Source of the DNA: Flavobacteriaceae bacterium
GTDB taxonomy: Bacteria > Bacteroidota > Bacteroidia > Flavobacteriales > Flavobacteriaceae
DNA length: 64,000 nucleotides
Assembly: GCA_020435965.1 (NCBI GenBank)
Contig: JAGQYS010000005.1
Span: forward strand, 1 to 64,000
Reading direction: 5' to 3'
The position numbers were made by a program, and so were the translations under genes. Positions 42,607 to 52,100 of the stretch are shown here, one piece after another (position 1 is the first letter of the stretch; each line of letters opens with the position of its first letter). The notes beneath the pieces were generated by a model, which had not been told where the DNA came from, searched no databases, and saw only the letters and a list, made by a program, of their open reading frames with translations.

Positions 42607-44394
42607 TTAATTCTTCGAACTTAACCACACATCTCTATTTGCTTTCTGAGCTTCGGTTGGTACTAACCCATTCGCTTCAAATACAGAAATAGAATAACTT
42701 GGGTCTGGCATAAAGGTGACTTCCGTTTCTTTTTCTTCTCCAAATCGTTCAAAAACTATTTTGGTCTTGTCATTTGGTTTAAAATTCTTTAAAGCATCAT
42801 TAAAACTTAATGAGTCTGAGAGCACAAAGTCTCCAACTGATTTTATAGTGTCTTCATTATCTAATCCAGCTTTATATGCTGGAGATCCAATAGTTGGATA
42901 ACCAGAAATTTTTCCGTCTCTAACAAAACTGCCAAACCATACTTTATCAGCATCTTTTGTTAATGAAACACCAACACTTTCAAATAATGGTTTCATATCT
43001 GGCATTTCACTTTTGTAGATGTACTTATTAAAAAAGTCATTCCCGAAATCTGCTCCAGCATACTTAATAAGTGCTTTTTGCAAGCCTTCAATGGTGTAAG
43101 GGTTTTCGGTTTTTCCAAAAGTTGTCCATACCAATTTCATATAATCATCTAAGTTCAATCCTTTTTCACGCAATGCTAAATCCAAGGCCAAACCTAAAGC
43201 GCTACCATAAGAATAGTATGAAATAAAGGTATTGCCTCTATTCACTTCATCTACAGACCTTGCAGCATCTACAAAAGGTGCTTGGTAACTCATTTCAATT
43301 GGGTTAAAAAAGTTTCGCCCTGGAGAATTCCATACATAATTAAACGTTCCAGCCAATCCTTTTATATAATCTTCTTGAGTGTTCAAACCAGCTCTGCACA
43401 AAATAAGTCCTGTATAATAACTTGTAAAGCCTTCAGCAAACCACAATTCGCCGCTCATATCTGCAGCTTCAAAATCAAAAGGTTCTAAAGATTTTGGACG
43501 AATGCGCTCAACATTCCACGCATGGAAAAACTCATGAGAAACAGTTCCAATATTGCGTTCCATTCCTCCATTGGCTAAACTTCGAGTACTAGGAATAACA
43601 GTCGAATTTCTATGTTCCATACCATCTCCAGACACATTAGGTATATAACATGCCAAAAAGTAATAATTGCCATAATCAAACTTTGGAAGCTCGCCAAATA
43701 CAGCTTTTTGTTCAAGTACTACTTTTTTAACGCTTTCAAAATATTGGTCTAGCTCTGCATCTGTTCCATTGTGGTGCAGCACCAAATGCACAGATTGTCC
43801 ATCGACATCAAATGTACGTAGTCCATAGTTGCTTATTTCAGTTGGACTATCCATGAAATATTGTAAATCTTTAGCATAGAAAGTATTGTCCTTTACATGT
43901 TTTAATTGCGTTGCTACTTTCCAGTTTAAATCTTCACGAACATTAAAAGTCACTTGCATTTCTTTGTCTTTCAACTCAGGCACATACATAAACGTAGCTG
44001 GCATATTTAAATGTGCATGTGTTTCATCAACCTGGCTGTAAGTACCATCTCCATGATTTGCAAACAAAGTATAGCTTACTTTAATGGTTCCATTGTGTCC
44101 TGAAACTTTCCAAGAATATGGATCTGGACGAGTTGCATTTAATACTTTTCCATTACCATCAGTAACTTTTACATTGTAAACATTTTTCACAAATTCGTGT
44201 AAAGCGTAACGTCCTGGAGAAGTTCTGCTCATTCTGAACTCAACTTCCTTGTTCTTTAAGTTTGTAAAAATGGCTTTAATTTCTGTTTCGTGATGCACAG
44301 CGTTTTCAAAAGACACCTCGTAAGTGCTTGATATTTGTGCGTTTATTTGAAATGATAAAACAACTAAAATTGCTAGAAAAAGACCTTTTTTCAT
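42607..44394 (-). CDS. M61 family glycyl aminopeptidase with PDZ domain, exported
   Basis: A 595-residue metallopeptidase. After a signal peptide (LFLAILVVLSFQINAQ) and an N-terminal beta domain comes the zinc site HEFFH (H287, E288, H291) with the third ligand E321 in WFAEGFTSYY. A PDZ-like region lies near 485-550 (YPTIGSPAYKAGLDNEDTIKSV). It cuts N-terminal amino acids, mainly Gly or Ala, from peptides. It diverges from the TonB receptor at 44516 and has a near-match -7 element (one mismatch) about 20 bases upstream. Confidence 0.9.
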   Translation of the reverse strand: MKKGLFLAILVVLSFQINAQISSTYEVSFENAVHHETEIKAIFTNLKNKEVEFRMSRTSPGRYALHEFVKNVYNVKVTDGNGKVLNATRPDPYSWKVSGHNGTIKVSYTLFANHGDGTYSQVDETHAHLNMPATFMYVPELKDKEMQVTFNVREDLNWKVATQLKHVKDNTFYAKDLQYFMDSPTEISNYGLRTFDVDGQSVHLVLHHNGTDAELDQYFESVKKVVLEQKAVFGELPKFDYGNYYFLACYIPNVSGDGMEHRNSTVIPSTRSLANGGMERNIGTVSHEFFHAWNVERIRPKSLEPFDFEAADMSGELWFAEGFTSYYTGLILCRAGLNTQEDYIKGLAGTFNYVWNSPGRNFFNPIEMSYQAPFVDAARSVDEVNRGNTFISYYSYGSALGLALDLALREKGLNLDDYMKLVWTTFGKTENPYTIEGLQKALIKYAGADFGNDFFNKYIYKSEMPDMKPLFESVGVSLTKDADKVWFGSFVRDGKISGYPTIGSPAYKAGLDNEDTIKSVGDFVLSDSLSFNDALKNFKPNDKTKIVFERFGEEKETEVTFMPDPSYSISVFEANGLVPTEAQKANRDVWLSSKN

Positions 44395-44422
44395 CGATAA
44401 ATATTTTAAGTGACTAAGATAC

Positions 44423-44430
44423 TATTTTTG
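44423..44430 (+). promoter_or_regulatory. -7 element (TAnnTTTG) upstream of the third TonB receptor
   Basis: TATTTTTG is an exact match. It lies exactly four bases before an in-frame ATG at 44435, the same spacing as at uvrC and thiL, and 85 bases before the chosen start at 44516. Confidence 0.45.
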
Positions 44431-44515
44431 ACCAATGTCTAAAATTTATAAAAAGTTAAATTTGGCTTTGGCTTTTACCTTAATTTTCTACTTTTGGTCG
44501 TTCAAAACACTAAGA

Positions 44516-46339
44516 ATGAAAGCAAAAAACAGTTTATTATTTATAGCAGCTTTATTAGCAGCAAGTTATGTTTCTAACGCTCAAAACGAAACACAAAACC
44601 AAGAATTAGATTCTGTAGTCATTACCTCTAGCAGAATCCATTTACCTTTTAAAGAAAACTCCAGAACCATTACTGTAATTTCATCTTCAGACATCATGCA
44701 AAGTACAGCAACGAACGTGTCAGAATTATTACAGCAAGTCGCTGGAGTTGATATGAGGCGTCGTGGCGTTAATGGCATGCAAGCCGATTTGTACATTCGT
44801 GGTGGCAGTTTTGATCAAACACTATTACTCATTGATGGTATTAAAGTTGAAGATGCTCAGACAGGACACCACACCATGAACATGGCTTTACCCATTGAAA
44901 CCATTGAGCGCATTGAAATTATAAAAGGTCCTGCTGCTCGTGTTTTTGGGCAAAATGCATTTACAGGAGCCATTAATATTGTGACTAAAAGCAATGCTGA
45001 TAGTGTTAATGTCGCTAGTTTTCAACTTGGTTCATTTGGTCAGCAACATGTGTCTGGAACTGCTGGAAAAGATTTTGGCAACAGCTCGTTTATAGCACAT
45101 GCTTCAGTGAACACCTCTGATGGCTACAGACATAATACTGATTTTGAAAATCAGAATTATTTTGTAAAAAGCAGTTTTAATAAAAACAACACACCTATTG
45201 ATGTTATTGGTTATTTTACTGAACGAAAATTTGGTGCTAACGGTTTTTATGCTTCACCTTCAGCTATTAATCAATACGAAGAAACTCAAAGTAGTTTGGT
45301 AGGTGTATCAACGCATTTGAAGTCGAAAAAACTCACCATATCACCTCGTTTGTATTGGAAGCGCAATCAGGATATGTATGTGTTTGTTCGTCAGAATCCA
45401 TCTATTTACCGCAATTTGCACCAGACCAATAAAGTTGGTGCAGAATTTAACGCATCATACACTTCAAAAATTGGTGTTACTGGTTTTGGTGTAGATGTCG
45501 CTAAAGTTTATATCTCAAGTAATAATTTAGGAAAGCATGAACGCGACATGGTGAATGTGTTTTTAGAGCATCGTTTTAAATTTGCAGATGATAAATTGGA
45601 TGTTACTCCAGGAATTGCAGTGAATTATTTTTCAGATTTTAAATTTCATGCCTTTCCAGGAATTGATTTAGGTTATCAACTAAACGACCAAATCAAGTTT
45701 TATGCAAACGCAGGTTATACTTACAGAATTCCTACTTACACTGATTTGTTTTACAGCGATCCAACCACTTCAGGGAACGAAAATTTAAATCCAGAAGAGG
45801 CCATTACTGAAGAAATTGGTATAAAATATTTTAATCGGAATTTCAATGCTTCAGCAGCAATATTTAATAGAGATTCTAATAATTTAATAGATTATGTAAA
45901 AGAAAATGAAAGTGATAAATGGCAAGCTACAAATATTCAAGACTTAAACACGTTTGGGTTTGAAGCTAATGCAGCTTACAGATTTAAAACAGTTGGTTTT
46001 AATCAGAATATTTCCGTTGGTTATACCTACTTGAATGAAAACTTAGATAATTCATCATTCAACTTTTCAAGGTATTCAATAAACTCTCTTAAACATCATT
46101 TTACCACGACGTATCGTTCACAATTTTTGAAAAATGTAACTCAAAGTCTTGTTTACAAATTTGCCGAACGCACCAATGGTGAGGCATATAGTGTTGTAGA
46201 TGCAAAAATCACACTTGCTTTTGACGCGTTTGAATTTTCTGTTATTGGAAACAATATTTTTAACGAGGCATACACAGAGACTAATTTAGTGCCAATGCCA
46301 AAAGGTAATCTGTTGTTGGATTTGAGGTATAAGTTTTAA
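44516..46339 (+). CDS. TonB-dependent receptor (BtuB-like layout)
   Basis: A 607-residue outer-membrane receptor. The signal peptide (NSLLFIAALLAASYVSNAQ) fits a start at 44516. The plug has ITSSRIHLPFKENSRTITVI-type start, LYIRGGSFDQTLLLIDGIKV and AINIVTKS, and the barrel ends LLLDLRYKF. The motif GYTYRIPTYTDLFYSDP with NENLNPE resembles vitamin B12 and iron-siderophore receptors. No lipoprotein partner is adjacent. An in-frame ATG at 44435 would add 27 hydrophobic residues ahead of the signal peptide, which I judge unlikely even though it fits a promoter spacing. Confidence 0.88.
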   Translation: MKAKNSLLFIAALLAASYVSNAQNETQNQELDSVVITSSRIHLPFKENSRTITVISSSDIMQSTATNVSELLQQVAGVDMRRRGVNGMQADLYIRGGSFDQTLLLIDGIKVEDAQTGHHTMNMALPIETIERIEIIKGPAARVFGQNAFTGAINIVTKSNADSVNVASFQLGSFGQQHVSGTAGKDFGNSSFIAHASVNTSDGYRHNTDFENQNYFVKSSFNKNNTPIDVIGYFTERKFGANGFYASPSAINQYEETQSSLVGVSTHLKSKKLTISPRLYWKRNQDMYVFVRQNPSIYRNLHQTNKVGAEFNASYTSKIGVTGFGVDVAKVYISSNNLGKHERDMVNVFLEHRFKFADDKLDVTPGIAVNYFSDFKFHAFPGIDLGYQLNDQIKFYANAGYTYRIPTYTDLFYSDPTTSGNENLNPEEAITEEIGIKYFNRNFNASAAIFNRDSNNLIDYVKENESDKWQATNIQDLNTFGFEANAAYRFKTVGFNQNISVGYTYLNENLDNSSFNFSRYSINSLKHHFTTTYRSQFLKNVTQSLVYKFAERTNGEAYSVVDAKITLAFDAFEFSVIGNNIFNEAYTETNLVPMPKGNLLLDLRYKF

Positions 46340-46359
46340 AAATCAAAATCAAATGTTAT

Positions 46360-46388
46360 AAAAATCCGTTTTTCAAGTGGATTTTTTT
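46360..46388 (+). terminator. Terminator after the third TonB receptor
   Basis: AAAAATCC and GGATTTTTTT pair over eight bases with a loop of about 11, followed by T-run. Confidence 0.65.
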
Positions 46389-46430
46389 GCCTTAAAACTT
46401 CACACTATTTTAAATTAAATAACGTTTTAG

Positions 46431-46438
46431 TAACTTTG
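46431..46438 (+). promoter_or_regulatory. -7 element (TAnnTTTG) for the cupin-like gene
   Basis: TAACTTTG lies 20 bases before the TTG start at 46459. It is an exact match to TAnnTTTG. Confidence 0.5.
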
Positions 46439-46458
46439 AGGTGTTAAAATCATAACCT

Positions 46459-47322
46459 TTGAAACTAAATCTTCAAGATATTCCTCGTGTAAAAACCATT
46501 ACTAAACAGGAATTTATAAAACACTACTTCAAACCACAAAAACCTGTGGTTATAGAACGTTTTATCGATGATTGGCCAGCTTACTCCAAATGGAATTTGG
46601 ATTACATGAAAGCCATTGCTGGAGATAAAACCGTGCCACTTTATGACGACAGGCCTGTTGATTATAAAGATGGCTTCAACGAGCCTCATGCTAAAATGAA
46701 AATGAGCGATTATGTTGACTTGCTTAAACGTGAACCAACAAGATATCGCATTTTTCTGTGGAATATTTTAAAAGAAGTACCTCAACTTCAAAATGATTTT
46801 ACCTATCCAGATTTTGGGCTAAAGCTCATGAAAGGTTTGCCAATGCTGTTTTTTGGCGGAACCGATTCCTACACCTTTATGCATTATGATATTGATTTGG
46901 CCAACATTTTTCACTTTCATTTTGTAGGGAAAAAGCAAATCATTTTATTCGACCAAAAACAGAACAAGCACTTATATAAAATTCCACACTCACTCATTAC
47001 AAGAGAAGATATAGATTTTTCAAATCCAGATTTTGAAAAGTGGCCTGCACTTAAAAATGCACAAGGCTATATCACTAATTTAAATCATGGTGAAGTTTTG
47101 TATATGCCTGAAGGTTATTGGCATTATATGAAATATATCACACCTGGATTTTCTATGAGTTTGCGCTCAATTGCAAAAAACCCTAAAAACCTAAGTAAAG
47201 CCATTTACAATTTAATTGTGATGCGCAACTTTGATAATATGATGAGACGTATAAAAGGTCAAAAATGGATTGATTGGAAAAACGAGCAAGCGCTAAAAAG
47301 AACAAACAAGCAATTAAAATAA
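46459..47322 (+). CDS. Cupin-like (JmjC/FIH-type) oxygenase family protein
   Basis: A 287-residue protein of the cupin_8/JmjC family, 2-oxoglutarate and iron dependent hydroxylases. N-terminus KLNLQDIPRVKTITKQEFIK leads to the core: FMHYDIDLANIFHFHFVGKK with the HxD pair, and GYWHYMKYI with the second His. These could form a 2-His-1-carboxylate site. The start is a TTG at 46459: it gives a family-like N-terminus, and no ATG occurs until codon 50. Substrate unknown; family members modify proteins or tRNA. Confidence 0.82.
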   Translation: MKLNLQDIPRVKTITKQEFIKHYFKPQKPVVIERFIDDWPAYSKWNLDYMKAIAGDKTVPLYDDRPVDYKDGFNEPHAKMKMSDYVDLLKREPTRYRIFLWNILKEVPQLQNDFTYPDFGLKLMKGLPMLFFGGTDSYTFMHYDIDLANIFHFHFVGKKQIILFDQKQNKHLYKIPHSLITREDIDFSNPDFEKWPALKNAQGYITNLNHGEVLYMPEGYWHYMKYITPGFSMSLRSIAKNPKNLSKAIYNLIVMRNFDNMMRRIKGQKWIDWKNEQALKRTNKQLK

Positions 47323-47349
47323 AGACCTTAAAATTAAAAAAACATATCC

Positions 47350-47357
47350 TATATTTG
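47350..47357 (+). promoter_or_regulatory. -7 element (TAnnTTTG) for the small barrel gene
   Basis: TATATTTG, followed by C, lies 19 bases before the ATG at 47377. Confidence 0.5.
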
Positions 47358-47376
47358 CCCACTTAAAATTTTAACC

Positions 47377-47868
47377 ATGAAAAAACTAATTGTAATTATA
47401 GCAATATTAAGTATAGCTTTTGTAAATGCACAAGCCTATGAAGGAAAAGGGGACAACAAATTTCAAGTTGGTGCCAACTTTCAAAATAATGCTTCAGGAC
47501 TTAATGTAAGTTATGACTTTGGTGTTGGCGAAAATATTTCATTAGGTCTTACATCAACATATGCTTTAGGAATTGATGATAAATTAGATGCAGATTTTGG
47601 AGATCGTTTTGATATTAAAGCACGTTTTAATGCCAATTTAGGAAATGTGGTTAATATTGATGAAAACTTTGACATTTATCCAGGCCTCAATTTCGGACTT
47701 AAAAACTTTGGTGGCCATTTAGGGATGCGATACTTTTTCTCTGATGGGTTTGGAATTTTCACAGAGTTCAATACACCAATTGCAAAGTACAATTCTGATA
47801 CATTAACACCAGCTGAAAAAATTCACAACCAGTTTACAATTAATTTAGGAGCAACTTTTAATCTGTAA
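47377..47868 (+). CDS. Small exported beta-barrel-like protein (DUF6646-like)
   Basis: A 163-residue protein with a signal peptide (KLIVIIAILSIAFVNAQ). The mature part alternates hydrophobic and polar residues (FQVGANFQNNASGLNVSYDF, then FGIFTEFNTPIAKYNSD) and ends INLGATFNL, suggesting an eight-strand outer-membrane barrel. Similar flavobacterial proteins carry the DUF6646 label; I recall the family pattern but cannot test it. Unknown function. Confidence 0.7.
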   Translation: MKKLIVIIAILSIAFVNAQAYEGKGDNKFQVGANFQNNASGLNVSYDFGVGENISLGLTSTYALGIDDKLDADFGDRFDIKARFNANLGNVVNIDENFDIYPGLNFGLKNFGGHLGMRYFFSDGFGIFTEFNTPIAKYNSDTLTPAEKIHNQFTINLGATFNL

Positions 47869-47885
47869 GTTTCGCTTAATTTTTT

Positions 47886-48506
47886 TTAATCTTCCCAGCC
47901 CCAAGGCGCTTCTGGAGTTGCAATGGTTTTAGTTAAATCAAAAGCAACTGTAAACACTCTATCTGTACCTAATCGTCTTAGGTTGTAGATGAATTGTTTA
48001 TCATCAACAGTAATCCACCATATATTTGTAGACGCAGCTGGAAGTATTTCTTTTGTATGCTGATCTGCAGAAAATGTTTGGATATTGGCTTGACCAGAAT
48101 TGGTGGTTATTCCGCCATACATGGTGATGTCGTCTTCTGTACCATCTTCGTGTCTGTGATCGTGTTTTAATTCAATGCGATCATTTTCAAAAGTTAGCAC
48201 CCAAGTTCTTGATTTATCATCACCAACAAAAAACGGAATTCTAATCACGTTGTCTTCACAAGATCGTACATGCATTACCAGTTGTTTACCTCCAAAATCT
48301 GGATCATTTTCAGGAAGTACTAAAGTGCCTTCAAAAGCCTTTCCACAAAGCGCTTGTAGCGAATCCCTAAAGGCGTTGGCTTCAGTTGCTTCAACAATTT
48401 CTTTGTTAGTAGTTTCTTCTTCAATAACGTCTTTAGTTTCCTTAATTGTTTCGTTACACGATAACAAAAAGCAAACTCCAATACATAGTAATACACTTTT
48501 TTTCAT
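47886..48506 (-). CDS. Hypothetical lipoprotein
   Basis: A 206-residue predicted lipoprotein (signal ending FLLSCNET, Cys17). A Glu/Thr-rich linker (EEETTNKEIVEATEANAF) precedes a compact region with LQALCGKAFEGTLVLPENDP, KLHDHRHEDGTED-like His-rich run (ELKHDHRHEDGTEDDITMYG) and a C-terminal APWGWED. The His cluster could bind metal. I recognise no named domain. It follows recX on the same strand by 26 bases and may share its transcript. Confidence 0.65.
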   Translation of the reverse strand: MKKSVLLCIGVCFLLSCNETIKETKDVIEEETTNKEIVEATEANAFRDSLQALCGKAFEGTLVLPENDPDFGGKQLVMHVRSCEDNVIRIPFFVGDDKSRTWVLTFENDRIELKHDHRHEDGTEDDITMYGGITTNSGQANIQTFSADQHTKEILPAASTNIWWITVDDKQFIYNLRRLGTDRVFTVAFDLTKTIATPEAPWGWED

Positions 48507-48532
48507 TCTATTATTTTTTTTACAAAATACAG

Positions 48533-49006
48533 TTATTTAATCAATTCATTCACCTTTTCGTAAACCAAATGCGATTCCCAACCTCTATAAAGTAAATAAT
48601 CGGCTAACTTCTTTTTTTTCTTGAGCTTATTGGTTTCTTTAATATAATTGAGTCTGTTTTTAGCTAAAGCGTTGAAAGTTTCGATGTATTCAACTTCATT
48701 TATTTCATTAATTGCCTGATTTATATTATATTTACTAATGTCCTTTTTCTTTAATTCAAGAATTAATCGACGACGTCCCCATTTTTTAATTCTGAACTTA
48801 CCACTTACATATGCTTTGGCAAAACGTTCTTCGTTTAGAAAGTTATGCTCCAAAAGATGACCTATGATTTGGTCTATAGCTTCAGGTATCATTCGCATTC
48901 CTATCAATTTTTGCTGTACATCTTGGTGACAACGTTCTTGATAAGAACAATAATTTTGAAGTTTTAATAAAGCTTCCTCAACAGTATATGTTTTGTTAGA
49001 AATCAT
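48533..49006 (-). CDS. recX: Regulatory protein RecX
   Basis: A 157-residue RecX family protein, a helical inhibitor or modulator of RecA filaments. It has three-helix repeats: LQNYCSYQERCHQDVQQKL, HNFLNEERFAKAYVSGKFRIKKWG (the hallmark) and GRRRLILELKKKDI. The ATG at 49006 (ISNKTYTVEEALLKLQNYCS) is preferred over the TTG at 49024. It diverges from the giant gene at 49120. RecA is not in the window. Confidence 0.92.
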   Translation of the reverse strand: MISNKTYTVEEALLKLQNYCSYQERCHQDVQQKLIGMRMIPEAIDQIIGHLLEHNFLNEERFAKAYVSGKFRIKKWGRRRLILELKKKDISKYNINQAINEINEVEYIETFNALAKNRLNYIKETNKLKKKKKLADYLLYRGWESHLVYEKVNELIK

Positions 49007-49053
49007 GTTGCAATTTAATAACAATTTGTTAATAACTGATTTGTTCTAACCGA

Positions 49054-49083
49054 TTGATTTATAGCTAAATTGATGTATATTTG
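49054..49083 (+). promoter_or_regulatory. Complete Bacteroidota promoter (TTG-N19-TAnnTTTG) for the giant secreted protein
   Basis: TTG at 49054-49056, exactly 19 bases, then TATATTTG at 49076-49083 with a following C. This matches the full -33/-7 consensus. The leader is about 30 bases before the ATG at 49120. Confidence 0.75.
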
Positions 49084-49119
49084 CGAGGTTTGTTTAGAAA
49101 TAAAAATTAATTACTCCCT

Positions 49120-52100
49120 ATGATAAAAAAATACTCCCTCGTATTTATAGCATTGTTATGCTCATTTTTTTATGGGTTTGGGCAACTCAACATAACCCTA
49201 ACCAACACAGATTATACAATCGATTTTGATAATACTATTTCTGGTGTTAATAATGGTGCTTTTAGTGGTTTAGGTTGGCAGCCAACTCCAGTCTCTGGGC
49301 GATTAGACTCAGATGCTTGGGCACATACTGGCATGAGTGATGGGAATTTGAACTTTGGTGGTACCGGAATTAATGGAGATTATGCAAGAGGATCTGGTAA
49401 TTTTGGCTTTTCAACGACTGGTGGCTGGTATGCTTTTAATAATCCTGGAAACGGAGTTGCATTAGGGTGTCAACCTGGTGGTAGTGATTGGACTCCTGGT
49501 ACTTTAACACTAAGGATTCAAAATAACACAGGAAATACTCTAAACTCTTTAAATATAGACTATGATATTGTTTGCTATAATAATCAACCAAGAGCAAACT
49601 CTTTTAATTTTTCTCATTCTTCTGATAATATTACTTACTCCCCAGAAGCAACTTTAAATTATACCTCACCTGCAACAGCTACTTCAACAACAATTGTTTC
49701 GCCAAAAAATATTTCAATTTCGGGGCTATCAATTTCAAATGGCAGTTATTATTATTTAAGGTGGAATGGAGATGATTCAAGTGGAAGTGGCTCACGTGAT
49801 CAATTTGCAATAGATAATATTGTAATAAATGTACAAGGAGGTGTGCCAAACTACTCTGTAACCTATAACGGTAATGGCAGTACAGGAGGTACAGTGCCAA
49901 CAGATGGCAATGCATATAATTCAGGAGACACTGTAACGGTTTTAGCAAACACAGGCTCATTAACAAATACATGTAGTACATTCAATAATTGGAACACCGC
50001 ATCTGATGGCTCTGGCACGTCTTTTAGTGCAGGAAACACCTTTAATATAACAGCAAATACGACTTTGTATGCGCAATGGGTTTCAACAAATCATACAGTT
50101 ACATTTAATAACAATGGTGGCTCTGGTACAATGACGCCTCAAACTGCCTGTACAGCAACAAATTTATCTCCTAATACTTTTACAAGAGCAGGTTTCACAT
50201 TTGATAAATGGAATACAGCAGCAAATGGAAGTGGAACTGACTATGCAGATAATGCTTCCTATAATTTTTCTTCAGATGTAACATTATACGCACAATGGAT
50301 ACCAATACCAAGTTGTAGCGAATTAATGATTTCTGAATATGTTGAAGGCTCATCAAATAATAAGTATATAGAGATTTATAATCCAACTAGTGGATCTATT
50401 GATTTATCAAACTATAGGCTAGTTCAATATAATGGCACTGATACTACTCCAACTTATACACTAGCATTGTCTGGAACTTTATTATCTTATGATACTTTTG
50501 TTATTGCTAATAACCAAGCAACCATTTTTACTGGAACTATAGATTTGGCTACAAATCAAAACATCATGAATTTTAATGGTGATGACCCAATGGCTTTACA
50601 AACCTCTGGTGGTGTAAATATTGATGTAATTGGAATTATTGGAAGTAATACAAACTTTGGGCAAAATACTACTTTAAGACGTAAGTCTACTATCCAAAAT
50701 CCAAATATAACATATGCAGTTAGTGAATGGGATTCATATGGTCAAGATATTATTGACTTAGGAAATCACATCAGTGATTGTCAAGGCTCAACTCCTGAAA
50801 TTCAACTTGTTGATAGTACATCAACTAATCAAAACTGTGGTTTCTCCATAGATTTTGGCACACAAGCTTTATCCTCAAATACTGATTTAACTTTTGATAT
50901 TGAAAATGTTGGAAGTGCAGACTTAGATATTAGTTCCTTTGGAATTACCGGCGATTATACTATAGTGTCACCAACTGCTCCATTAACTATCACATCTGGA
51001 AATTCGCAAACTGTTACAGTTAGGTTTATACCTTCTGTTAATGGTACACGAAATGGTGTGATAACCATAAACAATAATGACAGTAATGAGAGCGCTTGTA
51101 CTGTAAATTTAACAGGTGTTGGATTTACACCAACTCCTGAAATTGATGTTGAGCGTAATACAGGTGGTTCAATTCCAAATGGTTCAGCAGCTAACGCTGG
51201 TTATAATACCATTTTTGCCTCTACAACTATAGGAAATACTACTGCTCCTAAAACGTATCATGTAGCAAATGAAGGTACTGCAAACTTAACATTAACAAGT
51301 ATTATATCATCAAATCCTACTGAATTTAGTATTTCACTAAATCCTGCACCAATAACAATTAATCCTAACACAGAAGTAGATTTTGAAATCATATTTTCTC
51401 CAATTGGAATAGGACTGCGAACCGCAACAATAACCATTGTAAGCAATGATGCTGATGAAAACCCGTATACATTTAATGTTCAAGGAAATGGTGATTGTGC
51501 TTCTGGTACTCTTACATTTTTACCTGATAATGGCCCTGTTGGTACAATTGTTAATGTAACCTCAAGTACTTCTAATTTTGGTGGTTCAACAACTGCATTA
51601 ATTGGTGGAATTCCTGCTACAGTTACTGTAATTTCAGTAAATGAAATTGAAGTTACAATTCCTGCAGGAGCTTCAACAGGAAGCATCCAGATAAATGATG
51701 ATTTAGGCTGTTTAAGTTCTGGTTTATTTACTGTTATTGATGAGCTCATTTCAAGCTGTGAAGGCAGTAGTGGTTTAACTCCTACTGATTTATTTATTAG
51801 TGAAGTTACAGATAAAGGAACTGGCTCACATTCTTATGTTGAAATTTATAATGGCACAGGTGCCACAATATCATTAAATACTTACGAAGTAAGAATACAC
51901 AATAATGGAGCAACAAATGCAACTACTACCATTCCATTGTCTGGAACTATTGCTAATGACGGAATTGTTGTAATTGGTTTTGGAGGCACAAATGCAATGG
52001 ATCCTGAAGGTGGTTACACTGCTGACTTTTTTAGTGGTGGAGGTGGTATAAATGAAGATGACCATATTAGGCTTTATGATGGAGCAAATTGGATTGATCT

